From: UBA7328 sp002471345
GTDB taxonomy: Bacteria > Bacteroidota > Bacteroidia > Chitinophagales > Saprospiraceae
Assembly (NCBI GenBank): GCA_964011275.1
Contig: CAXGOB010000031.1
Span: forward strand, 1 to 51,953
Length of the DNA stretch: 51,953 bases
Reading direction: 5' to 3'
Shown: one piece after another, positions 9,658-17,642 of the stretch
Layout: every line of letters begins with the position of its first letter
Position numbering within the stretch: position 1 is the stretch's first letter
The notes under the pieces: generated by a model
The model's input: the letters and a program-made list of their open reading frames with translations, nothing else
The model's database searches: none
What the model was told of the DNA's origin: nothing
Program-made: the position numbers and the translations under genes

Positions 9658-9711
9658 ATGAGAAATTCAAATTATAATAGAATCGTACAGGAGGATATTT
9701 CTGGATTATGA
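9658..9711 (+). CDS. Possible 17-residue peptide or the transcript of a small RNA
   Basis: ATG at 9658 opens a 17-codon frame (MRNSNYNRIVQEDISGL) ending in TGA at 9709-9711. It sits at the same distance from the conserved promoter block as the real gene at 20689 sits from its copy, and a hairpin terminator follows at 9731-9770. No homology is recognised. It may be a genuine peptide, part of a small RNA of about 130-150 nt, or the stub left after a gene was deleted behind a retained promoter. Confidence 0.25.
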   Translation: MRNSNYNRIVQEDISGL

Positions 9712-9730
9712 ATTCAATGGACCCTTCTTT

Positions 9731-9770
9731 TAGAAAACCCGATTAGATATTTTCTTCTTGGGTTTTTCTA
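9731..9770. terminator. Bidirectional hairpin terminator
   Basis: TAGAAAACCC (9731-9740) pairs with GGGTTTTTCTA (9760-9770) with one bulged base. The T-run lies on the plus strand and the complementary A-run on the left arm, so it can stop transcripts in both directions: the short plus-strand unit from 9601, and the minus-strand gene whose stop codon (9743-9745) lies inside the loop. Confidence 0.6.
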
Positions 9771-11134
9771 TTTACCATTTTATCTATCCAAGTTCTCATT
9801 ACAAGAAATTCACATTCACTTATCTTATTTTCTACCTGAACTGAATTTGCGCCTTCCCATATCACTTTTACAATACTTACAAGATTTAGTGATGCTTGAT
9901 AAGTTGAGTTATTCATCTTCGATTTTGATCTATTGAAAAAAGAAATGCTAGATCTCAGTATCTCATTTTTCTCCAGATACTCTTCCTGACTAGAACAAAG
10001 TGAACAAAGTGTAATCCATCTAGCTCTTAACGATAGGTTAGGGCGGTTGAGGTGCATCTCTTGAGAGCTCAAAACCTCAAGAGCTTTTCCATATTGATCC
10101 TTTGCAAAAAGCCACATAGCCAAAGCCATATTTTTTACACTTATATGATCTTCACTATTGACCTTATTAATCCATTGATTAATGAATTCGACATGATTTA
10201 TCTCAATATTTGAATTGCTTAAAGAATCGATAATATTTAGAAATGTATTTTCAGTCAATCTGTTGTTTTGAAAATATATTCCTTCCTGAAGACCAAAAAT
10301 GGTCAGCTCGGCCATTATTCCTTTTTTTGACTGATCTCCTCTTCTAATGTTTTCAATACAATAGTTAATCAGACGTATAATGATGGCCTTTTTCAAATCC
10401 TTCGATATTTCGTTCTTTTTAGTGAAGAGAGAATCAACCAAATGATCAAAGCTTTTTTGACTGTTTGTGGAAATTAGAGTGTTGAGATTTTCAATCAATT
10501 CAGACAATATTGTTTTGTCTGATTCTTTTGATAGAGATTCATTAATATTCTTTATTGCTTTGAGGTTGGCAAACTCCGTTTTGTAGAAAGCCCCTAGATC
10601 TTTTGAAAATTGGATTCTGTTCTTTTCTGCTTCTACCAGAAATCTCACAGGTTTGGTATTCTTCTCGGAGATATCTGAGAAATACATTGTATGATTCATT
10701 TCCAACTTTCTCAAATTATGAAATAGACTAATCTTGGGGGTTGATTCTAGTTCAGTATTTACTTCCTTCCATGTTCGTTCGAAATACGTGTATAGCCCTT
10801 TGTTTTTAAAAATTTTAGTTAATAGATATTTATGTTCATATTTCCCTTCTGGAGAATTCATATAGTGATGCACCATGAAAGCTTCTATGTCTTTTACTAA
10901 ATCTGAAATAAGATTGAGAAATGCCCTGTCGTTCAGTCCTTTGATTACCTTTCTTTTTACTTGCTCATCTGAAAGTTTCGGAGATGAAAGATCATGTCTA
11001 TATTTAAATATATACTCAAAGAGCAATAGCCCTTTAGCATCCTTTTTATTGCAGTACCTCAGATACTTATGACATGCTCTCCATTCCTTTTCTTCAAAAG
11101 TTTCGAGAATTTTAATGATTTTTTTGCCATACAT
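9743..11134 (-). CDS. Large cytoplasmic alpha-helical protein of unknown function
   Basis: A 463-residue protein without signal peptide or membrane segments, predicted almost wholly helical, rich in Lys, Glu, Asn and Leu. The start (KILETFEEKEWRACHKYLRYCNKKDAKGLLLFEYIF) resembles a family of long helical, TPR-like proteins that I associate with Saprospiria, where an N-terminal helix followed by a short Phe/Tyr-rich segment is typical. I recognise the style but can assign no function. It stands alone between two regulatory-looking gaps; its last codons lie within a bidirectional terminator. The 275 bp upstream (to 11409) carries a long palindrome at 11326. Confidence 0.7.
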   Translation of the reverse strand: MYGKKIIKILETFEEKEWRACHKYLRYCNKKDAKGLLLFEYIFKYRHDLSSPKLSDEQVKRKVIKGLNDRAFLNLISDLVKDIEAFMVHHYMNSPEGKYEHKYLLTKIFKNKGLYTYFERTWKEVNTELESTPKISLFHNLRKLEMNHTMYFSDISEKNTKPVRFLVEAEKNRIQFSKDLGAFYKTEFANLKAIKNINESLSKESDKTILSELIENLNTLISTNSQKSFDHLVDSLFTKKNEISKDLKKAIIIRLINYCIENIRRGDQSKKGIMAELTIFGLQEGIYFQNNRLTENTFLNIIDSLSNSNIEINHVEFINQWINKVNSEDHISVKNMALAMWLFAKDQYGKALEVLSSQEMHLNRPNLSLRARWITLCSLCSSQEEYLEKNEILRSSISFFNRSKSKMNNSTYQASLNLVSIVKVIWEGANSVQVENKISECEFLVMRTWIDKMVNRKTQEENI

Positions 11135-11325
11135 ATACCAAAAATAGAATAATAATAAGAGGGATTATTTGATTTGTATATGCGTATAAAATATTGAATA
11201 TCAATAACTAATTATCCATTATAAAACTAAGTATGTATAATATTTCATAATTAATCAGGTGTAAATTATAATTTTTTGGATTGTACTCGTATACGTCTTA
11301 GACTAAATTTGGATTATATATAGAA

Positions 11326-11351
11326 AATGATCTGAAGGTCTTCGGATCATT
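11326..11351. promoter_or_regulatory. 26-bp near-perfect palindrome upstream of the PLC-like gene
   Basis: AATGATCTGAAG (11326-11337) and CTTCGGATCATT (11340-11351) are inverted repeats with one mismatch and a 2-bp centre. The position, 59 bp before the ATG at 11410, suits an operator or a 5'-leader hairpin. There is no T-run, so a terminator is unlikely. Confidence 0.4.
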
Positions 11352-11409
11352 CAGAATGACCAATTAGTTCAGCGACTTGATCTTTGATTCAAGTCTACAA
11401 AACCATACT

Positions 11410-12597
11410 ATGAAACATTTATCAACCTATACATTATTATGTTCCTTTTTTCTTTTCATGTGCTCTTGTGAAAGAGATGATATCATTCAAAATGATCTTA
11501 GTTGTGAAGAAAAAGTTGATATGGTTTCTTTCAATAGACTACAAGTCATAGGTAGTCACAATAGTTATCGCATAAGACCAAATGAGGCCATTCTGCAATT
11601 GATTACGGCTTCCGCAGGACAATTACCTCCTGACTTCACAGCTGATTCCTGGGACTATAACCATGTCAGCTTGAATGATCAATTCAGCAATTATGGTGTC
11701 AGAAGTGTAGAGATAGATGTATATAGGGATCCTGATGGAGGTCTATTTCATACACGTAAGGGAAACGCTCTAGTGGGTCTGGATCCTGATTCTATGGAAG
11801 ATGAGTTACTGCAACCTGGACTTAAAGTGATGCACTTTCCTGATTTTGATTATCTAAGTCATCATCTTACATTCAAAGGTACTTTAGATAATATAAAACA
11901 ATGGTCAGAAGCTCATCCCAACCACGTGCCCATTACAATATTAGTAGAGGCTAAAGAAGATTCTCCTGACCAATTGCTTCCTGGTTACGGTCTTACTACT
12001 TCATTGGCTTTTGATCAGAATGGTGTGGAAGAAATTGAGATGGAGATAAATGATGTTTTCTCTGGAAACATGAGCCACTTATTCACTCCTGATGAATTAA
12101 GAGGAAGTGCATCCACTCTGAATGATGCTGTGAAAGCTGGTAACTGGCCATCACTCAGTGAGATGAGAGGTAGGTTAATTTTTGTACTCATGGGATCAGA
12201 TGCCGCAATCGATCATTATATACCGGATCATTCGTCTCTACAGGGTCGGAACATGTTCGTATTTACTGTTGCGGGTACGCCTGAATCGGTGTTCATTAAA
12301 ATGGACGACCCAATAGCTAATTTTGGCTTGATACAGCAAAGAATTGCTGAGGGATATGTGGTAAGAACACGAGCTGATGCGGATACCAAAGAAGCTAGAA
12401 ATGGTGATTATACGAGATTTATGGCATCAATAAATAGTGGTGCTCAGATAATATCTACAGATTACTACAAACATTATGTGAGGGCAATGAGTGATATGGG
12501 ATGGACTGATTATGAGGTGAGTTTTGAAAATGATGTGATCGCGAAATTACATGATACAATTAGTGCTGACCCATTTGATTGTGAAGTTATTGAATAA
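11410..12597 (+). CDS. Lipoprotein, Ca2+-dependent phosphatidylinositol-phospholipase C-like
   Basis: A 395-residue surface lipoprotein. A hydrophobic leader ends in a Cys lipobox (LFMCSC, Cys18 or Cys20). The catalytic-domain motifs match the PLC-like TIM-barrel family: GSHNSYR (His50), VRSVEIDVYRDPDGG (Glu101, Asp103) and KVMHFPDFDYLSHH (His142), then a conserved ITILVEAKED strand. Family members cleave phosphodiester bonds in phosphoinositides or related lipids; the substrate here is unknown. The ATG at 11410 is chosen over an upstream in-frame TTG at 11377 because it gives a proper lipoprotein signal. It stands at the left end of a plus-strand surface locus, 49 bp before the next frame. 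Confidence 0.84.
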   Translation: MKHLSTYTLLCSFFLFMCSCERDDIIQNDLSCEEKVDMVSFNRLQVIGSHNSYRIRPNEAILQLITASAGQLPPDFTADSWDYNHVSLNDQFSNYGVRSVEIDVYRDPDGGLFHTRKGNALVGLDPDSMEDELLQPGLKVMHFPDFDYLSHHLTFKGTLDNIKQWSEAHPNHVPITILVEAKEDSPDQLLPGYGLTTSLAFDQNGVEEIEMEINDVFSGNMSHLFTPDELRGSASTLNDAVKAGNWPSLSEMRGRLIFVLMGSDAAIDHYIPDHSSLQGRNMFVFTVAGTPESVFIKMDDPIANFGLIQQRIAEGYVVRTRADADTKEARNGDYTRFMASINSGAQIISTDYYKHYVRAMSDMGWTDYEVSFENDVIAKLHDTISADPFDCEVIE

Positions 12598-12646
12598 AAA
12601 TTTTGAAGAAAGAATTTGACTCATAGTAAATTCAAAACCAAATAAA

Positions 12647-13243
12647 ATGAGCAGACTTAAAAGTATTTGCATTTTAAAACCTACTTTTCAATTTGAGATA
12701 ATTGTTCTTTTAACTTTCATATTCATTTTCGCATTCAATAATGGGACGTATTCTCAATCTCAAACACTAAAACCACAATATAAGAGTTGGGTTAAGCTCC
12801 AAGCTGAAAAGAAAAAAGTAAAATCATACATACATAAAGTGGATGAAACAGGTGTCTATTTTCTTAATAGAAATTATAAACCAGAAGAAGAACAGTATGA
12901 ATTTTATGGATTTGACGAAATAAAGTCGATTGGCATAAAAAAGAAAGGGAAGTTTCTTAAAAGTATATTGATAGGAGGATTAGTTGGTGCTAGTATTGGT
13001 GTAGCATCAGGATATATAAGTGGAGATGATCCTCCAAGGAATAGCGGCTGGTTTTGTATTTTCTGTCCAAGATCATTAACTACAGAACAAAAGGCAACAA
13101 ATAGGGGAATTGGTTTCTGAATAACAGGAGCTACTATTGGAGGAATTGTAGGTGCTTTTCGAGGTCATATTTCACTAAACAAGAAGTCTCCTAAATACAA
13201 ACAGGATCTCGAAAAACTGAAATCATTAAAACTCAATAGGTAA
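12647..13243 (+). pseudogene. Glycine-rich membrane protein interrupted by an in-frame TGA
   Basis: One frame from ATG 12647 to TAA 13241-13243 (198 codons) has a TGA at 13118-13120. The product before the stop has a hydrophobic N-terminal segment (about 19-32), a small beta-rich region (about 45-100) and a Gly-zipper-like helix (IGGLVGASIGVASGYISG). After the stop the same frame continues with a second Gly-rich helix (ITGATIGGIVGAFRGHI) and a Lys-rich tail ending KSLKLNR, so the two halves clearly belong together. TGG to TGA (Trp) is a simple explanation. No functional name can be given; it belongs to the surface locus by position. Confidence 0.7.
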
Positions 13244-13395
13244 ATAATGTCTGAAGGCTAGTGAAATGTTGGTTTGCCCTCCATATTTCTAACAAATGTT
13301 ACAAATAACCCTCTATCTGATACATATGATCGGGTCAATATCTCCATATGTAAAGACATTTCAATTATTAAATCATCATCGATAACAGTACGAAA

Positions 13396-13950
13396 ATGAA
13401 AAGTTTACACTCTGTTTTACTCATAACAAGCTTGTTATTAAGCCTTTCTTCTATCCATGTGAAAGCACAAACTATTGGAAAGTTTGAAGACAATAGATGG
13501 ACCTATGATAGCAAAGTGTACAAGTATTCAGAACTAGAATCAATACTAGGCCAAAACAGTAAAGCAAAGACATACTATAACATTGCCCTGCAAAAAGGAA
13601 AAGCGTCAAAAGGATGGGGTTATGCAGCTGGAGGGAGTGCGGCCTTGGGTGTACTCACTTTAGTTCTAAACAAGGAACCGCAGTCTTGCCGTAGTAATGA
13701 TTTTTTCTCCGTCTCTATTGGATGTGCTATTGACTCTGGAACTCAGAATATAGTGCCTGTCTTTCTGCTAGGAATAATAACACCGATAACAGGGATAATC
13801 TCATTAACATTAAATGGAAAATCCAATAAGTATAAAAAAATGTCAGTTGACAGTTTTAACGAAGATATCAGTTCTCTAAAGCCTAAAAAGCAGTCAAATC
13901 AACTCAGCTTGGTTGTGTCAGATAGAATAGGTCTACAACTTAGGTTTTGA
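13396..13950 (+). CDS. Small exported/membrane protein, paralog family A, member 1
   Basis: A 184-residue protein with a signal peptide (about 1-24, ending VKAQ), the family box NRWTYDSKVYKYSELESILGQNSKAKTYYNIALQ split over residues 33-66, two hydrophobic segments (about 72-92 and 117-139) separated by a Cys-containing loop, and a short tail ending GLQLRF. Members 2 (14039) and 3 (16831) share the plan. The closing strand with terminal Phe resembles outer-membrane signals, though the two helices argue against a simple barrel. Function unknown. The 152-bp gap upstream holds a lone GTTACA at 13298. Confidence 0.72.
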   Translation: MKSLHSVLLITSLLLSLSSIHVKAQTIGKFEDNRWTYDSKVYKYSELESILGQNSKAKTYYNIALQKGKASKGWGYAAGGSAALGVLTLVLNKEPQSCRSNDFFSVSIGCAIDSGTQNIVPVFLLGIITPITGIISLTLNGKSNKYKKMSVDSFNEDISSLKPKKQSNQLSLVVSDRIGLQLRF

Positions 13951-14038
13951 GATGGATCTTACTTTATAATATTCTAACAATTCTTCAATAAAACTCAGAT
14001 ACCTATCCAACTTTATTAAATAAAAACAAAAGAAAACC

Positions 14039-14557
14039 ATGAGAGTAATTAAATATTTTATAATAAGCTTCTTCATACTATTTGGCAGTACTCACCTTTC
14101 ATCACAGATTATAGAAAAGATCACGATTAATCATTATGAGTACATGAATGAAACCTTTAAGTACGGGGAAATGGATTCCATTTTTGTGAAAAGCTCGGAA
14201 GCGAATGCTCATTTTCTGAGAGCTAAAAAGCAGTTCAAGACAAGTAAGTCACTAGGTTATATTTCACTAGCATCTTTAGGTGTAGGTGTAACCGGGATAG
14301 TTATAGCTGGCAATTCAGTTGGCTTCTTGAGTAATGATCCAGCCTTAGGTGCAGGATTAGCAATGATGGTTATAGGTGGTCTGTTTGGGGCAATTATGGG
14401 AACCAGTGGACTTATTGCTCTATCATCTGCAAAGAAGAATCAACGTCGCTCTGTTTCTATTTTCAATCAAGAACAGTCGGATCTAATACCTGAAAAAAGA
14501 AATGTAGAGCTCAATGTCATAGCGAAGAATGGAATAGGAATTCAGATGAAATTTTAA
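14039..14557 (+). CDS. Small exported/membrane protein, paralog family A, member 2
   Basis: A 172-residue paralog of the genes at 13396 and 16831, the most diverged of the three. The signal peptide (about 1-22) ends LSSQ. The box reads NHYEYMNETFKYGEMDSIF followed by KSSEANAHFLRAKKQFKTSKSLGYISL, then two Gly/Ala-rich hydrophobic segments (about 79-96 and 104-131) and the tail NGIGIQMKF. No catalytic motif is visible. It lies 11 bp before the lipoprotein gene at 14569, so the two are probably co-transcribed. Confidence 0.7.
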   Translation: MRVIKYFIISFFILFGSTHLSSQIIEKITINHYEYMNETFKYGEMDSIFVKSSEANAHFLRAKKQFKTSKSLGYISLASLGVGVTGIVIAGNSVGFLSNDPALGAGLAMMVIGGLFGAIMGTSGLIALSSAKKNQRRSVSIFNQEQSDLIPEKRNVELNVIAKNGIGIQMKF

Positions 14558-14568
14558 AACTCAGAAAA

Positions 14569-15360
14569 ATGAAATATTCTAAAGCAATATTGATCTTAAG
14601 TTCTCTATCTCTGATAATGCTCATTATCCTTTCATGTGGAAAGGATTTTGAGACTTGTGACGAAACGGGATGTCCTGACGGATATAATTGTGAAGAAGAT
14701 ATTGTTCATGGATGGAGATGTGTTGAAGTGCCATTTGTTAAAGAAGTAAATGGTACTTTATTGAATAGAGCGGACGGAAATCCAATTTCTGATATGAGAA
14801 TGGAGACATTCACATATTGCATTGACTTTTTTGGATTGAATGATTGTTCTAATCCACCACCTTCGCAATACAGTACAACTGATGATAAAGGCAATTTTAT
14901 TTTTAGGAATGTTACTGGGAACAAAATCCGTTTTGCTGAAAATGCACACAGAGAAAAATATCAGCAATACTCCGTTTGGGTAGACGGCGGCGAATTAGAA
15001 TCGCTTTTTAGGATTACTGGAGCAGACATTTCTTTAAATCGTGAGGTTCCACATGTATTAACTCTTGAAATTTATCCTAGGACTTACTTCAATCTTCACT
15101 TTACTAATGTGGCTCCAGCCCATGATGATATCATAGAATTTTCAATAGATAATGGTAATGTCCACCCAATAGGAGCTGATCCTACTGAGGACTACGCATA
15201 CGTAGGGATTCATACTGATCAACAGATATCAGGTGAAACATATTGGGAAAATGAGATCACAATAGAATATCAGGTCACGACTGAAGACGGAATAGAAAGT
15301 TTTACCAAAAAGGTAGAATGCACACCTGGTGGGATGACAAAGATCGAGATTGAATATTAG
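14569..15360 (+). CDS. Lipoprotein with Cys-rich N terminus and carboxypeptidase-regulatory-like domain
   Basis: A 263-residue lipoprotein with lipobox IILSC (Cys23). A short Cys-rich, EGF-like stretch follows (CDETGCPDGYNCEEDIVHGWRC), then a beta-sandwich domain resembling carboxypeptidase-regulatory/transthyretin-like folds: NGTLLNRADGNPISDMRMET, then STTDDKGNFIFRNVTGNK. The remainder is beta-rich with no enzyme motif. A binding or structural role at the cell surface is likely. It sits 11 bp after paralog A2 and 23 bp before the L-domain lipoprotein. Confidence 0.75.
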   Translation: MKYSKAILILSSLSLIMLIILSCGKDFETCDETGCPDGYNCEEDIVHGWRCVEVPFVKEVNGTLLNRADGNPISDMRMETFTYCIDFFGLNDCSNPPPSQYSTTDDKGNFIFRNVTGNKIRFAENAHREKYQQYSVWVDGGELESLFRITGADISLNREVPHVLTLEIYPRTYFNLHFTNVAPAHDDIIEFSIDNGNVHPIGADPTEDYAYVGIHTDQQISGETYWENEITIEYQVTTEDGIESFTKKVECTPGGMTKIEIEY

Positions 15361-15383
15361 TCAAGAAGCCAAATTAAATAGAA

Positions 15384-16769
15384 ATGAAAACTATCAAATT
15401 ATTAGGATTAACATGTTTTACATTCTTACTTATCATGACAAGCCAATCTTGTATCAAAGGGTTTGAATTTGGTGACAACAATAATGACCAAAATACTAAC
15501 CCACCTAATGACTGTACTACTGGTATCATATTATCATCTCAAAAGGAAATAGATAAGTTTTCTAAAAAACATTCTGATTGTACACAGATATTCGGAAATC
15601 TGATTATTGGTCGAGATGATGTTGGAAGTTTCATTACAAATTTGGATGGGTTAAGGCAACTCACAAAAATTAATGGAGATTTGATTATGGAGCGGTGTGC
15701 CGCACTGAAAAACTTGAAAGGATTGGACAACATCACTGAAGTCTCCGGAACAGTCTTAGTCAGATCTAATGACTTTTTAGAATACATGGATGGCCTCACT
15801 AATCTTGGAAGAATAGGTAATTCTTTAGATATTAACAATAATCCTAGCCTTATAAATTTGAATGGATTGGCGAAATTAATAACATTGGGTTCTTTTTCCA
15901 TTGAATCTAATCCAGCCCTGACTAGTTTATCAGGGTTACAAGGATTGATATCCATTGCTCAAGGTCTTTATATAAGAAGCTGTGATGCTCTCACTAATCT
16001 TACTGGAATGAAAAACCTTACATCATTAGGATCTTTGTCTGTTATTAACAATGAATCACTGGCTAATCTTAGTGGGTTACAGAAATTAGTTGATATAGAT
16101 TATTTGTCAATAAGGAGAAATCCATCTCTTGTTAATCTTAATGGATTGCAGAATGTAAAAGCCATAGGAAGTATTGAGGTTTTTCAAAATACCGGGCTTC
16201 TTAGTTTAAATGGAATTAATAATGTATCCACTATAGAAGGAGGTATTTCGATAAGTGAAAATTCAGGTTTGGTGAGCTTGAATGGTATGGAAAGTATTAG
16301 TTCAGTTAGTGGAGGAATACGGATTAATGAAAACAAATCTTTGATTAATATAAATGGACTAAAGAACGTCATGTCTATTGGAGGATGGCTTAGGATTCGA
16401 TCTAATCGTCTTCTCAAAAACTTGGAGGGCCTTGAAAATTTGACCAACATTGGAAGTGGATTGTATGGAGGTTATCTTAGGATAGAATCAAATTTGTCAC
16501 TCAAGAGTGTATCGGCCCTACGTAATGTGACGTCTTTAGGGGGCAATCTAGAAGTAAAAACCAATGCATCACTTAAAAACCTTAATGGCCTAGATAACAT
16601 CGAGCCATCTACTATTACTGAGTTACATATTACTAGCTCTAATAATCTCGCCGTGTGCAATGTGAAAAGTATATGTGAATATTTAAAAAGCGAAGGGAGA
16701 CCAGTTACCATTGAAGGAAATGCCCTAGGATGCAACTCAAGAGAGGAGATAGAGGCAATGTGTCAATAA
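15384..16769 (+). CDS. Lipoprotein with receptor-L / leucine-rich-like repeats
   Basis: A 461-residue lipoprotein (lipobox SQSC, Cys23). After an Asn/Asp-rich linker it is built of roughly sixteen units of about 22-24 residues of the form LxxLNGLxxLxxIGGxLxIxxNxxL, the beta-helix repeat of receptor-L domains. The unit repeats are visible in the DNA as well. The C-terminal cap has cysteines (CNVKSICEYL, then GNALGCNSREEIEAMC) as in LRR caps. Such proteins typically bind other proteins or glycans at the surface; the ligand here is unknown. It lies inside the run of family A paralogs. Confidence 0.85.
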   Translation: MKTIKLLGLTCFTFLLIMTSQSCIKGFEFGDNNNDQNTNPPNDCTTGIILSSQKEIDKFSKKHSDCTQIFGNLIIGRDDVGSFITNLDGLRQLTKINGDLIMERCAALKNLKGLDNITEVSGTVLVRSNDFLEYMDGLTNLGRIGNSLDINNNPSLINLNGLAKLITLGSFSIESNPALTSLSGLQGLISIAQGLYIRSCDALTNLTGMKNLTSLGSLSVINNESLANLSGLQKLVDIDYLSIRRNPSLVNLNGLQNVKAIGSIEVFQNTGLLSLNGINNVSTIEGGISISENSGLVSLNGMESISSVSGGIRINENKSLININGLKNVMSIGGWLRIRSNRLLKNLEGLENLTNIGSGLYGGYLRIESNLSLKSVSALRNVTSLGGNLEVKTNASLKNLNGLDNIEPSTITELHITSSNNLAVCNVKSICEYLKSEGRPVTIEGNALGCNSREEIEAMCQ

Positions 16770-16830
16770 AATCAAAACATAAATAACATCAAACCTTTCT
16801 AATACCATATTATTAAAACTCACTCAAGGC

Positions 16831-17355
16831 ATGAATATGAAAAATTCAAAATTACTAGTTACCACTTTATTCTTAAGCCTATGCGCATTTTCTGCAAGTA
16901 CACAAACTATTGCAAAAATCGCAAAGAATAAATGGACCTATGATAGTAAAGTGTACAAATATTCAGAAATGGGGTCCATATTTAACCAAAACAGTAAAGC
17001 CAAAGCACATTATAACATTGCTCTTCAAAAAAAGAAGGCATCTAAGGCATGGGCATATACGACAGGAGCAATTGCTGGCACAGGTTTAATTCTCCTAGCC
17101 ATAAACAAAGATTGTACTGGGTCATTTGATTGTTTGGATAATTCAATTAATGAAGATCTCATACCCATTGTTACGTTGGCATTGGTCATTCCGTCCGGTA
17201 TTATTTCGATACTTCTAAATGGGAAGGCAGATGAACATAAACAGGAGGCTGTAGATATCTTTAACAATGAAATGTCGATTAAGATGCCTCCGAAAGAGCC
17301 TCTGAAGCTTAATATCATAGCTTCTAATGGATTGCGATTGCAGCTAAAATTTTAA
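16831..17355 (+). CDS. Small exported/membrane protein, paralog family A, member 3
   Basis: A 174-residue protein nearly identical to member 1 (13396) in its N-terminal half: NKWTYDSKVYKYSEMGSIF then NQNSKAKAHYNIALQKKKASK. It has a signal peptide (about 1-25, ending STQ), two hydrophobic segments (about 73-92 and 111-132), a Cys-x9-Asp loop with two cysteines, and the tail NGLRLQLKF. The DNA around 16937-16969 is almost the same as 13501-13533, so the duplication is fairly recent. ATG at 16831 or 16837 are both possible starts. Last gene before the 287-bp gap ahead of the hybrid sensor. Confidence 0.72.
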   Translation: MNMKNSKLLVTTLFLSLCAFSASTQTIAKIAKNKWTYDSKVYKYSEMGSIFNQNSKAKAHYNIALQKKKASKAWAYTTGAIAGTGLILLAINKDCTGSFDCLDNSINEDLIPIVTLALVIPSGIISILLNGKADEHKQEAVDIFNNEMSIKMPPKEPLKLNIIASNGLRLQLKF

Positions 17356-17642
17356 ATTGAGAGAAGAGATTTGAGACTCTATGCTCTTGTGGCCACGACT
17401 GTAACTTCAAGTCCAATGAATGGAGGTTACAAAAACTATGAGAAGCAGAGAGTGCAAGTGGAAAAGCATAACCAAAGAGATTAAGATAAATCAGTTTTGA
17501 AAGATGACAGAGTATTCGTTTGGTATTGAGCAAGAGTTTCAAAATCAATATTGTCACTATTGAAAATCATTTATGAATATAATTATGTTACCTTTTAGTG
17601 GAAATGCCAATATTCTAGGAAACAAACGAAAAGGAATGAATC

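Noticed and set aside
13298..13339. Third copy of the GTTACA promoter before the gene at 13396
   Set aside because: Only one GTTACA and a partial GTCAAT are present, and the spacing does not match the two good copies.
15539..16735. Several minus-strand frames of 87-138 codons
   Set aside because: They are the antisense shadow of the receptor-L repeats, produced by the repeat periodicity.
15384..16769. Repeat array as a CRISPR or DNA-level repeat element
   Set aside because: The repeats are of about 66-72 bp, diverged, in one coding frame and encode LRR-like units; there are no spacers.
17324..17557. 77-codon minus-strand frame in the gap before the hybrid sensor
   Set aside because: It overlaps the end of the family A gene, has no recognisable signal or domain and low-complexity hydrophobic content; treated as a chance frame.
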